Shown: positions 1 to 7,428 of the stretch, in pieces
Layout of the letters: each line of letters starts with the position of its first letter
Position numbering within the stretch: position 1 is the first letter of the stretch
NCBI GenBank assembly: GCA_017856455.1
Contig: JAFMEZ010000016.1
Location: forward strand, 1 to 39,803
Length of the DNA stretch: 39,803 nucleotides
Reading direction: 5' to 3'
From: Parafilimonas sp.
GTDB taxonomy: Bacteria; Bacteroidota; Bacteroidia; Chitinophagales; Chitinophagaceae
Translations under genes and position numbers: made by a program
Notes under the pieces: model-generated
The model's input: only the letters and a program-made list of their open reading frames with translations
What the model was told of the DNA's origin: nothing
Databases searched by the model: none

Positions 1-6
1 AAGAAA

Positions 7-50
7 GTAACCCGCTTTTAAAAAGTTTTTTTTGTTCTTTTGTGGGTTAC
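7..50. promoter_or_regulatory. Inverted GTAACCC/GGGTTAC pair upstream of the sigma factor
   Basis: GTAACCC at 7-13 is repeated exactly in inverted orientation as GGGTTAC at 44-50, with 30 bases between. The second copy belongs to GGGTTACAACCC (44-55), whose arms GGGTT and AACCC are complementary around a 2-base centre. ACCCC (52-56) and GGGGT (63-67) form a further inverted pair. AAC-containing -35 elements are typical of ECF promoters, so autoregulation by the downstream sigma factor is a reasonable inference. No -10 element could be fixed. Confidence 0.4.
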
Positions 51-64
51 AACCCCTCAAATGG

Positions 65-76
65 GGTATTAATACC
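65..76. promoter_or_regulatory. Perfect 12-bp palindrome before the likely sigma start
   Basis: GGTATTAATACC is a perfect palindrome ending 6 bases before the GTG at 83. It occupies the place where a ribosome binding site would sit. It could be an operator or a hairpin-forming leader element; nothing in the sequence decides between them. Confidence 0.4.
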
Positions 77-82
77 AGCAAA

Positions 83-655
83 GTGGCAATAACTGAACAG
101 GAAAAAGAGGTTTTCAGGTCCATTGGCAACAACGAAAAGGGGGCAATTGAGGCTGTTTACAAGGAAAATTACAGCTTGATCCAGCATTTCGTCATTAGCA
201 ATAATGGAACAGAGGATGATGCAAGAGATATTTTTCAGGAAGCCATGATGGTGCTCTATGAAAAGTCAAGGTCGCCTGAATTTGAACTAACCTGCCAAAT
301 CAGGACCTATCTCTATTCTGTTTGCAGAAGGTTGTGGCTCAAGAAGTTACAATATGCAAGAAGGATTGAGACGCAAGTGGAAAACTACGACAAAATAGCT
401 GTGGTGGATGAGGATATGGAGCAGCATGAAAAACTCATGCAGCAGTATTTGACCATGAGAACAGCAATGGGGAAGATTGGAGAACCTTGCAAAAGTTTAA
501 TCGAGGCATTCTACGTACATCGAAAAAACATGCATGAAATCGCCAGTTTTTTCGGTTATACCAATGCAGACAATGCGAAAAATCAGAAATACAAATGCCT
601 CGTAAGGCTAAAAAAACTGTTTTTCGCCCAATATAAAACAACGGATAATAAATAA
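83..655 (+). CDS. ECF-type RNA polymerase sigma factor
   Basis: Small sigma-70 family protein of about 190 residues that would direct RNA polymerase to a specific set of promoters. Region 2 is recognisable from about residue 25 of the GTG-started form (tyrosine-rich YKENYSLIQHF, then a DARDIFQEAMMVLYE segment like the core-binding helix). A region-4 helix-turn-helix lies near the C-terminus (HEIASFFGYTNADNAKNQKYKC), ending in a basic LVRLKKLFF stretch. The frame is open from a TTG at 32, but that codon lies inside the palindrome cluster. GTG at 83 gives a more usual N-terminus; neither has a clear Shine-Dalgarno. The stop is one base before the next ATG, so it is co-transcribed with the membrane protease, its probable regulator. 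The family is clear; the exact ECF group is not. Confidence 0.85.
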   Translation: MAITEQEKEVFRSIGNNEKGAIEAVYKENYSLIQHFVISNNGTEDDARDIFQEAMMVLYEKSRSPEFELTCQIRTYLYSVCRRLWLKKLQYARRIETQVENYDKIAVVDEDMEQHEKLMQQYLTMRTAMGKIGEPCKSLIEAFYVHRKNMHEIASFFGYTNADNAKNQKYKCLVRLKKLFFAQYKTTDNK

Positions 656-656
656 T

Positions 657-1760
657 ATGGAGCAATTCCAAATAGCAGAGCTGGTAGAAAAATATTTGAA
701 AGGCGAACTTTCTCAGGAAGAAAAAATGCAATTTGAAGCATTGCGTAAATCCGATCCTGAAGTTGATCAATCAGTTGTAGAATACCATTTCTTTTTAGAA
801 GAAATGGAGCGTTATGGTCAGGTAAGAAGATTTAAATCTAATCTATACGACACACACCATACTTTACAGGAGAACGGAGAAATCAAGGACCTGCAGTTAA
901 AGACCAGCACTAAAATCATTAACCTTTGGAGTAAGTACAGAAGGGTTGTTGCAGTTGCTGCCTCAATTGCCGGAATAACCGCTTTGTTTATCAGTGGTAT
1001 GGTTTCAATTTTCTCTCCAAATGCTCCTATCCGCGACATTGAAGAATTAAGAAGAAAAGTAAGCAACCTCGAAAAACAATCTACACGACAAATAACCGAG
1101 TTCAATAAAATCAAGACAAAGATCGAACCTGGTGCAGATGTAAAATTCGGTGGTACAAGTTTCATGTTGGATGCAAATGGATTTCTTGTAACAAGTGCAC
1201 ACGTATTGAAGGGTGCTAAAAAAGTTTACGTTCAAAATATTGAAGGAAAAGATTTCCTTACTAAAATCGTTCATCAAGATCAAGAATCAGATATTGCATT
1301 ACTCAAAATAAATGATGCTGATTTCACAACCACAGGATCTCTTCCATATGGCTTCAGCAGAAAAAAAACAGACCTATCTGAACCAGTCTTCACACTTGGT
1401 TTTCCAAAAGATGAGATTGTATACAATGAAGGATACCTGAGCGCACAAACAGGCTTGGAAGGAGATACCATGTCGTGCCAGATTACAATCACCGCAAATC
1501 CAGGTAATAGCGGTGGTCCTGTTTTTAACAAAAACGGTGAAGTGATTGGTATTCTTAATGCACGTCAGGCTTCTGCAAATGGAGTTGTGTTCGCAACAAA
1601 ATCCAAAAACATCTACCATCTTATCGAATCCCTAAAGGAATCAGACAAAGATTTGAATATTCGTATGAAAGCAAATTCATCACTGAAAGGATCAAATAGA
1701 TCTAATCAAGTGAAGAAAGTTCAAGACCATATTTACATGGTAAAAGTTGTGCTAGGATAA
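657..1760 (+). CDS. Membrane protein: anti-sigma-like N-terminus fused to trypsin-like protease
   Basis: A 367-residue protein with three visible parts. Residues 1-95 are cytoplasmic in the expected topology and begin with the acidic helical pattern seen at the N-terminus of Bacteroidota anti-sigma factors (EKYLKGELSQEEK, FEALRKSDPE). A single hydrophobic helix spans about 97-118, after basic residues (KYRR), which predicts N-in/C-out. Residues 127-155 look like a short coiled coil (EELRRKVSNLEKQ). Residues 163-325 are an S1C-type trypsin-like domain with a complete triad: His182 (TSAHV), Asp212 (SDIALL), Ser285 (GNSGGP). No PDZ domain follows, unlike DegS or DegP. The gene lies one base after the sigma gene. 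I infer a combined sigma inhibitor and periplasmic protease or sensor; the protease assignment is firm, the anti-sigma role is not. Confidence 0.85.
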   Translation: MEQFQIAELVEKYLKGELSQEEKMQFEALRKSDPEVDQSVVEYHFFLEEMERYGQVRRFKSNLYDTHHTLQENGEIKDLQLKTSTKIINLWSKYRRVVAVAASIAGITALFISGMVSIFSPNAPIRDIEELRRKVSNLEKQSTRQITEFNKIKTKIEPGADVKFGGTSFMLDANGFLVTSAHVLKGAKKVYVQNIEGKDFLTKIVHQDQESDIALLKINDADFTTTGSLPYGFSRKKTDLSEPVFTLGFPKDEIVYNEGYLSAQTGLEGDTMSCQITITANPGNSGGPVFNKNGEVIGILNARQASANGVVFATKSKNIYHLIESLKESDKDLNIRMKANSSLKGSNRSNQVKKVQDHIYMVKVVLG

Positions 1761-1766
1761 TCCAGC

Positions 1767-2669
1767 TTAATTTCTCCAGAGTCCTGATGGATATACTGCT
1801 TGTGCCAACAAATCATTGATGGCTTTACGTACTGCTGGTGCATCTTCTTTGTAGGTAACCCCAAACCAAATTGCACTTGTAGGAATGATTTCAATTTTTC
1901 CGCCACCTTCATGCATAAATTGATCGGCCACGATTGGAATAAAAAACTCAGACTTTGGCTCTTGCCCTCTTTCAGATAAGAATTGCTGAAAAAGATTTTC
2001 AGAGTAGCTGAAAATGGATGGATGAAAACACCAGAAGTTCATTGATACAATAGTATTTACATCCAAATGTACTGGCATCAGTCCGTCATCACATTTAACT
2101 TCACCATCTTTATATGATATATTCAACCTTTCTACAACAGATTGAAGATGTCCTTCTGCATCTGTTCCGCAAACACCCCGATTTACAGTTCCATGTTCAG
2201 AAAGTGTTTGCTTTAATTGATAGCCTACGATTGCGTAATGTTTTTCTGAACAATCTTTATTCAAAAAGTCTACTGCCTTCTCAAAAGAATCACGTCCATA
2301 AAAATCATCTGCATTAATAACAGCAAAGGGCTCATTAATCACCTCTTTGGCACACAAAACCGCATGGGCTGTTCCCCATGGTTTTGTTCTATCATCAGGC
2401 CTGTTATATCCCCCCAAATAAGCATCAAGATGCTGATAAACATAATCAACCTCTATCCTACCCTTCAACTTAGGCTCAAATATTTCTTTAAACTTTTCTG
2501 CAAATTCTTCACGTATGATAAAAACAATTTTACCGAACCCTGCTCTTATTGCATCATAGATCGAATAATCCATGATGGTCTCATTATCAGGACCAAATAC
2601 TTCAATTTGCTTCATTCCTCCATATCGGGAAGCCATGCCAGCAGCAAGAATTAACAATGTGGGCTTCAT
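1767..2669 (-). CDS. Sugar-phosphate nucleotidyltransferase-like protein
   Basis: NTP-transferase (GT-A like) fold enzyme of about 300 residues, expected to transfer an NMP from NTP to a sugar phosphate or related alcohol. The N-terminal nucleotide-binding signature is LILAAGMASRYGG followed by KQ, and a metal-binding INADDFYG sits near the middle. ATG at 2669 puts the signature right at the N-terminus. An upstream in-frame ATG at 2714 would add 15 unrelated residues, so it is not preferred. The substrate cannot be read from the sequence; no partner sugar kinase is nearby. It converges on the sigma/protease pair with a gap of 6 bases, and is divergent from the ACC-deaminase-like gene. TAATTTCG (2692 to 2685 on this strand) is a one-mismatch -7 box. 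Confidence 0.82.
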   Translation of the reverse strand: MKPTLLILAAGMASRYGGMKQIEVFGPDNETIMDYSIYDAIRAGFGKIVFIIREEFAEKFKEIFEPKLKGRIEVDYVYQHLDAYLGGYNRPDDRTKPWGTAHAVLCAKEVINEPFAVINADDFYGRDSFEKAVDFLNKDCSEKHYAIVGYQLKQTLSEHGTVNRGVCGTDAEGHLQSVVERLNISYKDGEVKCDDGLMPVHLDVNTIVSMNFWCFHPSIFSYSENLFQQFLSERGQEPKSEFFIPIVADQFMHEGGGKIEIIPTSAIWFGVTYKEDAPAVRKAINDLLAQAVYPSGLWRN

Positions 2670-2674
2670 TCGGT

Positions 2675-2682
2675 TAATTTTG
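2675..2682 (+). promoter_or_regulatory. -7 box TAATTTTG for the PLP-enzyme gene
   Basis: TAATTTTG matches the Bacteroidota -7 consensus TAnnTTTG in the 62-base divergent gap, 49 bases before the ATG at 2732. I see no good TTTG -33 element at the expected distance. A near-match for the opposite strand (CGAAATTA, 2685-2692) lies beside it. Confidence 0.4.
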
Positions 2683-2731
2683 TGCGAAATTATGATGAAT
2701 TCATCTGGGTTCAAAAAGGAATTAACAGCAA

Positions 2732-3622
2732 ATGAAGAATAATAATTTTTTGGAATGGATTACCGATGAAGAAATTTCTTCTAAAGATCTGTCAGTTGCA
2801 GTTTTGCGCCTGGATAAAATCCACCCTATTGTATCAGGTAACAAATATTATAAATTAAAATACTATTTAGAAGAAGCAATCAATGCTGAGAAAGAAACTG
2901 CTGTCACTTTTGGTGGATACTATTCCAACCATATTCACGCCACCGCTTTTGCATGCAGGGAAAAGGGATTAAAATCAGTTGCCTTTATCAGGGGAATTGA
3001 ACCAAAAGTAATAAACGATACACTGAAGGATTGTATCAGCTTTGGAATGGAATTGAAATTCATTCCAAGTGATGAATTTGAAAATATTCAAAAAAATATA
3101 ATATTCAATCCTCCTGAAAATATGATGGTGATCCCAATGGGAGGATATGGGAAACCCGGGATGAAGGGCGCTGCTGAAATTCTTTCTTTTGATGTAGCTA
3201 ATCAATTTAATTATATCCTAGCTGCATCAGGCACAGGCACTATGGCTGCAGGGCTCCTACACAGCTTGCATTCAGATCAACAACTTATTATTATATCAGC
3301 TGTAAAAAATAATTTTTCAATTGGTGAAGAGATCATTAACCTTGATGATGTTCTACATCAAAAAAAGAATCAACTTGCTATTCATTTTGATTATCATTGC
3401 GGTGGGTATGGAAGATCAAATCAACTGCTGATCGAGAGTATGAATAAATTTTATTCCCAACACAATATTCCAACCGACTTTGTTTATACAGGGAAAGTTT
3501 TACTGGGATTTTACGATCAGTTGAAAAATGATTATTTTAAGAGAGGATCTAAAGTGCTAATTATTCATAGCGGTGGAATACAGGGCAATAGAAGCTTAGA
3601 AAAAGGCATGCTGAATTTTTAA
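2732..3622 (+). CDS. ACC deaminase / D-cysteine desulfhydrase family PLP enzyme
   Basis: PLP-dependent fold-type II (tryptophan synthase beta-like) enzyme, 296 residues. The PLP lysine is expected at Lys41 in SGNKYYKLKYY. The SNHIHA segment (65-70) corresponds to the substrate-binding stretch after the GG turn, and a glycine-rich phosphate-binding loop (ASGTGTMAAGLL) follows in the middle. The C-terminus has the family HSGG motif. Members open 1-aminocyclopropane-1-carboxylate or desulfurate D-cysteine; in bacteria without plant contact the D-cysteine activity is more usual, but the sequence alone does not separate them. An AAAAGGA stretch 11 bases upstream supports the ATG. The unknown exported protein starts 22 bases downstream and may share the transcript. 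Confidence 0.85.
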   Translation: MKNNNFLEWITDEEISSKDLSVAVLRLDKIHPIVSGNKYYKLKYYLEEAINAEKETAVTFGGYYSNHIHATAFACREKGLKSVAFIRGIEPKVINDTLKDCISFGMELKFIPSDEFENIQKNIIFNPPENMMVIPMGGYGKPGMKGAAEILSFDVANQFNYILAASGTGTMAAGLLHSLHSDQQLIIISAVKNNFSIGEEIINLDDVLHQKKNQLAIHFDYHCGGYGRSNQLLIESMNKFYSQHNIPTDFVYTGKVLLGFYDQLKNDYFKRGSKVLIIHSGGIQGNRSLEKGMLNF

Positions 3623-3644
3623 CCATTTTCATCTCAAATCAACT

Positions 3645-4484
3645 TTGAAATCAATACACTTATTATATTTTAATTTTCTTCTTTGCTTACCATTTATAAC
3701 TAATGCCCAAGAAACATTGCCTGCATTTTCTGTAACAGCAAAAAATAAAAACATCACTATTCAATGGCAAAAGCCTAATGAATTACTAACACTGCTAGTC
3801 ATTCAAAAGTCACTCGATTCACTCAATGGATTTAAGTCAGTCGCCTCTATGCCTGATCCTAACAAGGAAAAAGGTTCATTCAAAGAAGAAAGCAATAACG
3901 CTAATCATTTCTATTACCGAATATTCTATGTTGGTGTTAATGGCAAATATTATTTTACCCAGTCTCAAAAAGCAATATTGGAAAAAACATTTCAAGCACC
4001 ACCACAAAAATCAATTTCCCCTATTTCAGCAAAGATAGTCATTACACCTCCACCAAAACCAATTAACAAAATCATTGAGAAAAAGCCAGCACCAGAAATA
4101 GTATTCGAACCCGTTGAGTCGATCCCCAAAAAAGAAATGATAAGAATACAGAAACTGACCTACAAATCATTTCCTATCCTACACATCAACATCAACTTTA
4201 ATCTTTTACCTGTTCCTTGGGAAAGCACCTTGAGGACTAATCCATTTTTATACGTTAACAAAGAGAGTAATCTGGTATTGATACTTCCGCCAATTCAGAA
4301 GAAAAATTTTCAATTAAAGGTTTGGAGGGAGGGCGGAGAAGTTCTCTTCCATATAAAAAATATCAAAGAGCCTCAACTGCTATTTGATAAATCAAATTTC
4401 ATTTATAGTGGATGGTTTAAGTATGAAATTATTGAAAATGAAACGCTAAGAGAGAAAGGTAGATTTTTAATTCAACCAGATTAA
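3645..4484 (+). CDS. Unrecognised exported protein with Fn3-like and Pro/Lys-rich segments
   Basis: I do not recognise this 279-residue protein. It starts at a TTG (no in-frame ATG gives a better N-terminus) with a plausible signal peptide: hydrophobic residues 5-18, with cleavage likely after TNA at 21. Residues 24-115 read like one fibronectin type III module (beta strands ending TAKNKNITIQWQKP and HFYYRIFYVGVNGKYY). About 116-150 is a proline/lysine-rich linker (TPPPKP, EKKPAPE). About 160-279 is a second beta-rich segment with a long hydrophobic strand near LVLILPP. This layout is common in Bacteroidota surface or periplasmic structural proteins. It lies 22 bases after the PLP enzyme gene. 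Its stop codon overlaps the lipB stop: both are read from the TTAA at 4481-4484. Confidence 0.7.
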   Translation: MKSIHLLYFNFLLCLPFITNAQETLPAFSVTAKNKNITIQWQKPNELLTLLVIQKSLDSLNGFKSVASMPDPNKEKGSFKEESNNANHFYYRIFYVGVNGKYYFTQSQKAILEKTFQAPPQKSISPISAKIVITPPPKPINKIIEKKPAPEIVFEPVESIPKKEMIRIQKLTYKSFPILHININFNLLPVPWESTLRTNPFLYVNKESNLVLILPPIQKKNFQLKVWREGGEVLFHIKNIKEPQLLFDKSNFIYSGWFKYEIIENETLREKGRFLIQPD

Positions 4485-5179
4485 ATTATGCTGCTTTCAA
4501 ATACTTCTTCAAACTTAGAAAGCAGGACTTTCTTAACCTGATCAATATCGAGTTCCTTCCCCAATTCTTTTTGTAAAGAAGTTACTTGCTTATCAGCAAT
4601 GCCACATGGAACGATCATGGTAAAATAATCAAGATTCGTATTTACGTTTAACGCAAAACCATGCATAGTAATCCATCTGCTGCAACGAACACCCATCGCA
4701 CATATTTTTCTTGCTTTCATTTTATGATCAGGGTCAATCCAAACACCAGTTTCTCCTTTGCTGCGCTCTCCCTTTATACCATATTCTGAAAGCGTCAAAA
4801 TAATTACCTCTTCCAAAGACCGTAGATATTTACCAATATCCCTATAATATTTTTCAAGATCAAGGATGGGATAGCCAACAATCTGACCGGGACCATGAAA
4901 AGTAATATCACCTCCCCTGTTGGTTTCATAATAGGCAATACCCCTTTTTGTCAATTCATCTTTACTGATCAACACATGTTCTTCTTTACCACTTTTACCA
5001 AGGGTATATACTGGTGGATGTTCACAAAATAAAAGATGATGAACAGTATCTTGCCCTATTTCACCATTTGCTATTTTCTTTTTGATATCAGCATTTTGCA
5101 TCAAGAGTGACTCTTGGTATTTCCAAGCCTCTCCATATTCGATGGAACCTAAATCTTTGAAATGTATCTTTTGAATCAT
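4481..5179 (-). CDS. lipB: Octanoyltransferase (lipoate biosynthesis)
   Basis: LipB moves the octanoyl group from acyl carrier protein to the lipoyl domains of 2-oxoacid dehydrogenases and the glycine cleavage H protein, the first step of lipoate synthesis in the cytoplasm. The signature GGDITFHGPGQ is intact. The acyl-accepting cysteine is in IVPCG (Cys192 from the ATG at 5179) and the partner lysine in KARKICAMG (Lys158). An in-frame ATG at 5206 would add 9 residues, but ATG 5179 has AGAAGGA 11 bases upstream and fits the family N-terminus better. The gene is divergent from the pseudouridine synthase across a very short shared promoter region. No lipA is visible here. Confidence 0.95.
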   Translation of the reverse strand: MIQKIHFKDLGSIEYGEAWKYQESLLMQNADIKKKIANGEIGQDTVHHLLFCEHPPVYTLGKSGKEEHVLISKDELTKRGIAYYETNRGGDITFHGPGQIVGYPILDLEKYYRDIGKYLRSLEEVIILTLSEYGIKGERSKGETGVWIDPDHKMKARKICAMGVRCSRWITMHGFALNVNTNLDYFTMIVPCGIADKQVTSLQKELGKELDIDQVKKVLLSKFEEVFESSII

Positions 5180-5206
5180 GCTGGGGTAAATCCTTCTGAA
5201 AGGCAT

Positions 5207-5214
5207 TAACTTTG
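5207..5214 (+). promoter_or_regulatory. -7 box TAACTTTG for the RluD-type gene
   Basis: TAACTTTG fits TAnnTTTG exactly. It contains the TTG at 5212 that would be the longest possible start of the pseudouridine synthase gene, so if this promoter is used translation must start further downstream. It abuts the opposite-strand box at 5215-5222. Confidence 0.45.
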
Positions 5215-5222
5215 CAAAAATA
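5215..5222 (-). promoter_or_regulatory. -7 box TATTTTTG for lipB
   Basis: CAAAAATA on the plus strand reads TATTTTTG on the minus strand and fits TAnnTTTG. It lies back to back with the plus-strand box at 5207-5214, so the two promoters cannot be occupied at once. No convincing -33 element was seen for either. Confidence 0.4.
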
Positions 5223-5235
5223 CAGCATCAAAGCT

Positions 5236-6303
5236 TTGAAAAAAGAAATAGATCAAACAGAAGAAATCAAAGACGGCATTACAGAGGAACTGTATGAAAG
5301 ACTAACTATTCAGGTAGACAAGGGACAAGAGCCATTGAGAATAGATAAATTTATTCTCAATAGAGTTGTAAATACCTCCAGAAATAAAATCCAACAAGCC
5401 ATTGATAATGGGATGGTATTGGTAAATAATCAGCAAATCAAATCCAATTATAAAGTCAAGCCATTTGATCAGATAATTTTCTATTCAGACAATGATCCTG
5501 AAACATATGAAATTATTCCAGAGCAAATGCCTTTAAACATTGTTTTTGAGGATGATCATGTTTTAGTGATCAATAAACCAGCCGGCATGGTGGTCCACCC
5601 CGGTGCAGGCAATTTTAATGGAACACTAATCAATGGTGTTGCATGGCATTTAAAACAACAGCAGCCAGATCTTGATGAAAGTAAACTACCTAGATTTGGA
5701 ATGGTGCACAGAATTGATAAAAATACGAGCGGATTAATAGTACTCGCGAAATCTGAACTTGCTGCCTTAAAATTGGCTAAGCAATTTTTTGATCATACAG
5801 TTCAAAGAAAATATATCGCACTGGTTTGGGGCAATTTTGATGAACAAGAAGGTACGATCACAGGTAATATTGCACGACATCAGCGATTCAGAAAACTAAT
5901 GGATGTATATCCTGATGGGGATCAAGGCAAGGAAGCAATAACTCATTATACGGTTTTAGAGGACCTTAAATATGTTAGTCTGGTTGAATGCAGACTGGAG
6001 ACAGGAAGAACACATCAAATCAGGGTTCACATGCAGCATATTGGCCATCCACTCTTCAATGATGATACATACGGAGGCGATAACATTGTTAAAGGAACTG
6101 TATTCAGCAAATACAAACAGTTTGTTGAAAACTGTTTTACAATTTGCAACAGGCAAGCGCTTCATGCAAAGACATTAGGATTCATTCATCCATTGACAGA
6201 AAAAGAAATCTTATTTGATAGTGAAATTGCTGAAGACATGAGAGCAGTGATTGAAAAATGGAGGAACTATATCAGCAATAATCAATTGCTTGAAAGATCA
6301 TAG
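5236..6303 (+). CDS. RluA/RluD-family pseudouridine synthase
   Basis: Converts specific uridines in 23S rRNA to pseudouridine. An S4 RNA-binding domain (about 33-85: RIDKFILNRVVNTSRNK, then NGMVLVNNQQIK) precedes the catalytic domain. The catalytic aspartate is in MVHRIDKNTSG, the exact family motif, and KPAGMVVHPG is also present. Length fits RluD (about 350). Starts are ambiguous: TTG 5212 has AAAGG 8 bases upstream but lies within a promoter box, and TTG 5236 is the next candidate; no early ATG exists. The RluD label is by domain layout and could equally be a paralogue. Its 3' end overlaps the convergent gene by 22 bases. Confidence 0.92.
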   Translation: MKKEIDQTEEIKDGITEELYERLTIQVDKGQEPLRIDKFILNRVVNTSRNKIQQAIDNGMVLVNNQQIKSNYKVKPFDQIIFYSDNDPETYEIIPEQMPLNIVFEDDHVLVINKPAGMVVHPGAGNFNGTLINGVAWHLKQQQPDLDESKLPRFGMVHRIDKNTSGLIVLAKSELAALKLAKQFFDHTVQRKYIALVWGNFDEQEGTITGNIARHQRFRKLMDVYPDGDQGKEAITHYTVLEDLKYVSLVECRLETGRTHQIRVHMQHIGHPLFNDDTYGGDNIVKGTVFSKYKQFVENCFTICNRQALHAKTLGFIHPLTEKEILFDSEIAEDMRAVIEKWRNYISNNQLLERS

Positions 6304-7229
6304 ACCGTAGCAGTAAAAACCCCTCTTTCACTTCCTTTGACCATCACTCCCCAACTACCATTGTATCTGATAACAGAAGGATATAATAATTTTCCAAATT
6401 TTGAAATTTCTACATCCATTGCAACATTAAACTTATAAACACCAGCATTGTAGCTCATCTTATAATTTCTTGAAAGCACTTCAAAACTATCGTAGTCAAA
6501 CCAAGTAGTCATTTCATCAATGACCACATTATCCTTTTTAAAGAAAGATAATCCCTCTTTTATCTTGAGCGAAAAAACATAGGCGGATTTGCCTTTATAA
6601 TCTTGTATGTCAACTGCAAAATCATACAGATCAGCATGTGATCTATCAAATACTCTTACTTTATCGCCCATCAAAGGAATACCTGGAATGTCTTTTCCGG
6701 GATTAAAGAAAAGCATCTTGAGTTGTTCTTTATTTTTTTCCAACCCTTTTTTGCCTTTGATTGAACGTTGCGCATCTTTAATCAAATTAGATTGTCCGCA
6801 TATTGTATCCTTTGAAAAAAATAGTGATGCGTATAATTCAGCTGTGTAATAGTTGTATTCACCATCACGGTTATAAAAATCACCTGTGGTCTTTTCCTCC
6901 AATACATTTGTAACCCTGCACCCTCTTGAAGCCCATTGTCTGGTTTTACTGTATAAACTTGCATCAACCCTTCCTTTTTTATCCATCATCCTAACATCAT
7001 TGATGGATGAGAAATTCAGTACACGAAGATTTTTGAATGCCTTGTAAAAAGTGGTATCATCTTCAACTTTACGGATGAATCCCGGAACATTTGTGCCGCT
7101 TCTGATTACAATTGGCGATAAAGTAACTTGTCGGCCTTCCCAAATAACTGAAGTGTCTTTTGTCTGTGCCTCTGACAAAAGAAAAATATTGAGACATGAG
7201 AAAACCAAAAAAATTCTACTGAAAAACAT
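6282..7229 (-). CDS. Unrecognised conserved-looking exported protein
   Basis: A 315-residue protein that I cannot assign to a named family. The N-terminus is a signal peptide (hydrophobic residues 2-19, cleavage likely after SEA at 21). The mature part begins with a short beta segment (VTLSPIVIRSGTNVPGF), then a charged helical region (KVEDDTTFYKAFKNL). The second half is rich in alternating strands and resembles the large beta-sheet of LolA-like or other outer-membrane-associated periplasmic proteins (VFSLKIKEGLSFF, TTWFDYDSFEVLSRNYKM). Cysteines at about 104 and 146 could form a disulfide. It is transcribed alone, convergent with and overlapping the RluD-type gene by 22 bases. Periplasmic or outer-membrane-facing location is inferred; the function is unknown. 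Confidence 0.75.
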   Translation of the reverse strand: MFFSRIFLVFSCLNIFLLSEAQTKDTSVIWEGRQVTLSPIVIRSGTNVPGFIRKVEDDTTFYKAFKNLRVLNFSSINDVRMMDKKGRVDASLYSKTRQWASRGCRVTNVLEEKTTGDFYNRDGEYNYYTAELYASLFFSKDTICGQSNLIKDAQRSIKGKKGLEKNKEQLKMLFFNPGKDIPGIPLMGDKVRVFDRSHADLYDFAVDIQDYKGKSAYVFSLKIKEGLSFFKKDNVVIDEMTTWFDYDSFEVLSRNYKMSYNAGVYKFNVAMDVEISKFGKLLYPSVIRYNGSWGVMVKGSERGVFTATVYDLSSN

Positions 7230-7428
7230 GTTTGCAATTTACACCAAACAAAAGACTTAGCTTCTCCATAGTTTGAGGCAGTCAATACCATTTTTTAGGT
7301 GCCGGTATATCCCATATGAGATAACATGTATAGGCAGGCTTGACATCTTTCTTGATGTAACTGAAATAAATCTACTTTCGATTGACTTGATAATATTTTT
7401 GGTTTCTTTTATCATATATATTTGATGC
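7230..7428. other. 199-base divergent intergenic region
   Basis: This is the largest gene-free stretch in the window. It should hold the promoters of the exported-protein gene (minus) and the SGNH hydrolase gene (plus). ACATC (7343-7347) and GATGT (7354-7358) make a weak 5-bp hairpin with loop TTTCTT. I see no tRNA, riboswitch or convincing small gene; the open frames here have no coding character. Confidence 0.5.
7417..7424 (+). promoter_or_regulatory. -7 box TATATTTG, 4 bases before the SGNH start
   Basis: TATATTTG fits TAnnTTTG and ends 4 bases before the ATG at 7429. Transcription starting about 5 bases after the box would begin at the start codon, giving a leaderless mRNA. A TTTG occurs at 7398-7401, but the 15-base gap is shorter than the usual 19-20. 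Confidence 0.4.

Noticed and set aside
435-770. Antisense open frame across the sigma gene end
   Set aside because: It mirrors the sigma and protease genes on the other strand, has no family resemblance and spans two well-supported genes.
657-1760. Calling the membrane protease DegP or DegS (HtrA)
   Set aside because: It has the S1C triad but no PDZ domain and carries a long cytoplasmic N-terminal segment that HtrA proteins lack.
7343-7358. Hairpin ACATC-TTTCTT-GATGT as a small RNA or terminator
   Set aside because: Only 5 bp, no T-run, and no gene end on either strand that it would serve.
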